Shown piece after piece: positions 4,951-7,084 of a stretch of 7,084 nucleotides of DNA (position 1 is its first letter; every line of letters begins with the position of its first letter). The stretch is from Fidelibacterota bacterium. GTDB taxonomy: Bacteria; Fidelibacterota; Marinisomatia; Marinisomatales; TCS55. The position numbers and the translations under genes were made by a program. The stretch covers positions 1 through 7,084 of the forward strand of contig JAAZYT010000019.1 in NCBI GenBank assembly GCA_014239505.1, read 5' to 3'. The notes under the pieces are model-generated. The model did not search any database. It saw only the letters and a program-made list of their open reading frames with translations, and was not told the origin of the DNA.

Positions 4951-7084
4951 ATGTATATATCAGAACTTAATATTCATGGTTTTAAATCTTTCGCCAAAAA
5001 GGAAAAATTAAAATTTGGTGAAGGCGTTACTGTAATTGTTGGCCCTAATGGTTGTGGAAAAACAAATATTGTTGATGCTATAAGATGGGTATTAGGTGAA
5101 CAAAAATACTCCGTTCTTCGTTCTGGGAAAATGGGTGATGTTATTTTTAATGGAGCAGACAATCTTAAACCTCTTTCTGTTTGTGAAGCATTCTTAACTG
5201 TTCATAATAATAAAGGTAAGCTACCTGTCGAATATAATGACGTTGAGATAGGTCGACGAATTTATCGAAATGGTGAATCAGAATACTTTATAAATAGAAC
5301 TCCTTGCAGGCTTAAAGATATTCATAACCTTTTTGTAGATACCGGGATGGGTTCAGATGCGTACTCTGTAATTGAATTAAAAATGATTGAACAAATTCTT
5401 TCAGAAACAGCTGATGATCGTAAAAGAATGTTTGAAGAAGCAGCTGGTATTAATAAATATAAACAGCAGCGTAGGTCTGCAATGCGAAAGTTTGATGCAG
5501 TTGGGCAAGATTTAGATCGAATTAATGATATTGTACAAGAAGTTGAACAGAAGGTTCACAGTCTAAATCTCCAATTAAAAAGATATAAACGTCATGAAAA
5601 ATTAAATGATGAACTAAAAGATAAAGAAATTGCTTTAGCATATATTAAGGTTCATAATCATGAAGCTGAAATAGTACCCTTACGTAAGGAAGTTTTAGAA
5701 TACTTACATTTAAAAGAGGAGAAGGTTACTGATAGTAATGTCTATGAAGAAAAATTGACTCAATTAAAACAACTTTATGTTGAACAACAGTCAGATTTAG
5801 GATCATTACAAAAAGTTATAGGCGGGTTAGAAGATGATCGAGAATCATTTCAGAATAAAATTTTAGTATGGTCAGAACAAGATAAAGCTAGTAGGCTAAA
5901 TATAGAACGATTAAAAAATGAGTTTTCATCAAGCGACGAGAAAAAAACTCAATTAAAAAAACAGATTAGTCTTAATAATAATGAAATTAATCTGCTTCTA
6001 CCTAAAGTTGAATCACTGCTAAACAAATATAAAACAAAAAAATCTAATTTTACTATTGTAGAAGATAAGTACAAGGATTCTCAACAAAATTTAGAAATCG
6101 CTCAAAATACACGTTGGGAAGCTGAAAAGAAAATTGCAGATAACCGTTCTCTGTTAGATAGAACTCAATCACTTCTTTTGGAAAAAAATGAAAATCTATC
6201 TGCAATGAATAATAAAATTAAAGTTGCAAAAACTGAAGAAAAAAATCAACGTAAAGTGCAAAAAGAATTAGAGTTGCAAAAAGTTAGTATCAGTAAAGAG
6301 AATGAAATAGTTGGTAAAGAATTAGATAGCCTGCAAGATCAGCTTAATGAATTCAAAAAAACTAAATCTGATTTGGAAATGAAAATCCATAAAGATAAAT
6401 CTTCATTGTCAAATATAAAAAGTCAACTTTCTTTTTATGAAGAATTAGTCTCTCAAAAAGATGGTTATCCAAGCGGTGTAAGAACTGTCCTCAATAACCC
6501 AAAAAAATATTCAGGAATTATTGGTACGGTAGGTGACCTTTTTCATATGGATGAAAAATATAATTTAGCATTTCAAGCAGCTTTAGGTGAATGGTCTAAG
6601 TGTCTAGTTTCAAAAGATCGAAATGTTGCCCTAAATATCCTTTCTGATGCAGAAAAGGATCAAGTTGGAAACTTATCAATTTTACCATTAAAAGAAATAA
6701 GTGAATCAAAATTTAGTTCAAAAGACGTTCCTATAGGTGATTGTATTTTAGGTTCGGGTCTAAGTTTATCTGGCGTGAATAGTGAGCATGAAGGATTAGC
6801 GCATGCATTAGTTAGCAATCTAGTAATTGTAGAAGATTTAAAAGTTGCACTTAAAACGCATAATCTTGAAGGTTGGAATGTAGTTGATTTGAACGGTGCA
6901 TATTATGGAGATAATTTTTTATTAAAACACAAAGGAAAAAATAAAGAGGGTGGACTTCTTGGGCGAACTAAAAAAATAAAGTTATTAAAAAATAGTATAA
7001 ATGAATTAATTATTCAAAATAACAATGATAATAAATCTCTTAGTGTTTTATTAAAAACAATTGAAGTTGAAAATTCTAAATTAG
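4951..7084 (+). CDS. smc: Chromosome segregation protein SMC, N-terminal part (partial)
   Basis: The frame is open from the ATG at 4951 to the window edge: 711 codons of a protein that is normally near 1,170-1,190 residues. The ATPase head begins YISELNIHGFKSFAKK, the SMC signature, and has Walker A GPNGCGKTN at 31-39. Other head landmarks are VLRSGKMGDVIFNGAD (55-70), DTGMGSDAYSVIELKMIEQI (130-149) and FEEAAGINKYK (161-171). A long charged coiled coil runs from about 175 to 500. The hinge starts near YPSGVRTVLNNPKKYSG and includes LAFQAALGEWSKCLV, then ends near GGLLGR (668-673), after which the return coil begins. The signature motif and Walker B should lie beyond the window. By family knowledge SMC dimers with ScpA/ScpB partners form the DNA-entrapping condensin complex that organises and separates chromosomes. 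MukB and RecN are excluded by the head and hinge motifs. Confidence 0.95.
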   Translation, partial: MYISELNIHGFKSFAKKEKLKFGEGVTVIVGPNGCGKTNIVDAIRWVLGEQKYSVLRSGKMGDVIFNGADNLKPLSVCEAFLTVHNNKGKLPVEYNDVEIGRRIYRNGESEYFINRTPCRLKDIHNLFVDTGMGSDAYSVIELKMIEQILSETADDRKRMFEEAAGINKYKQQRRSAMRKFDAVGQDLDRINDIVQEVEQKVHSLNLQLKRYKRHEKLNDELKDKEIALAYIKVHNHEAEIVPLRKEVLEYLHLKEEKVTDSNVYEEKLTQLKQLYVEQQSDLGSLQKVIGGLEDDRESFQNKILVWSEQDKASRLNIERLKNEFSSSDEKKTQLKKQISLNNNEINLLLPKVESLLNKYKTKKSNFTIVEDKYKDSQQNLEIAQNTRWEAEKKIADNRSLLDRTQSLLLEKNENLSAMNNKIKVAKTEEKNQRKVQKELELQKVSISKENEIVGKELDSLQDQLNEFKKTKSDLEMKIHKDKSSLSNIKSQLSFYEELVSQKDGYPSGVRTVLNNPKKYSGIIGTVGDLFHMDEKYNLAFQAALGEWSKCLVSKDRNVALNILSDAEKDQVGNLSILPLKEISESKFSSKDVPIGDCILGSGLSLSGVNSEHEGLAHALVSNLVIVEDLKVALKTHNLEGWNVVDLNGAYYGDNFLLKHKGKNKEGGLLGRTKKIKLLKNSINELIIQNNNDNKSLSVLLKTIEVENSKL

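Noticed and set aside
4930..4959. TTGACT and TATATA, 18 bases apart, resembling a sigma-70 promoter
   Set aside because: Transcription would begin inside smc after its ATG, and no later start would keep the essential head motif; the TATATA is simply the Tyr-Ile codons.
4974..5162. Minus-strand open frame opposite the SMC head
   Set aside because: The plus strand encodes the conserved Walker A region; the antisense frame has no family resemblance.

Overview
This is an AT-rich, gene-dense stretch of bacterial chromosome in which every gene lies on the + strand. The organism looks like a Gram-negative member of the FCB group (Bacteroidota and relatives). A streamlined marine lineage such as Neomarinimicrobiota (SAR406) or a neighbouring phylum is my best guess. 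The reasons are low G+C, a secreted beta-barrel-type protein with a Bacteroidota-style FAQ signal-peptide end, starts that mostly lack Shine-Dalgarno sequences, and a dGK-type deoxynucleoside kinase beside folate genes. This assignment is inference; no rRNA or other marker is present.

Layout: (1) 1-1238 holds the last 32 codons of folB, complete folK, and a deoxynucleoside kinase, a folate and nucleotide-precursor block. (2) 1240-1841 holds a 54-codon small membrane protein that is easy to miss, then a DoxX-family membrane protein. (3) 1841-3225 holds a medium-chain dehydrogenase/reductase that keeps structural-zinc cysteines but lacks the usual catalytic-zinc ligands, then a thioredoxin-fold [2Fe-2S] ferredoxin. 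(4) 3222-3812 encodes a probable outer-membrane beta-barrel protein. (5) 3812-4868 holds rsmE (16S rRNA m3U1498 methyltransferase) and a HinT-like HIT protein. (6) 4869-4950 is the only non-coding gap. (7) From 4951 past the right edge runs the N-terminal half plus hinge of chromosome-condensation SMC.

The ten genes from folB to the HIT gene form one gapless chain. Each junction is a stop/start overlap (8-base, ATGA, TAATG or TGATG) or a one-base gap, so they are probably co-transcribed and translationally coupled. The only strong RNA hairpin I see is at the very end of the HIT coding sequence, just before the gap, which makes it a candidate transcript end.

Functionally this is a packed housekeeping cluster: folate synthesis, nucleotide salvage, redox, envelope, rRNA modification and chromosome segregation. 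I found no mobile element, CRISPR array, RNA gene, toxin-antitoxin or defence system. The least understood parts are the 54-residue membrane protein, the beta-barrel protein, and the pairing of the zinc-depleted dehydrogenase with the ferredoxin.
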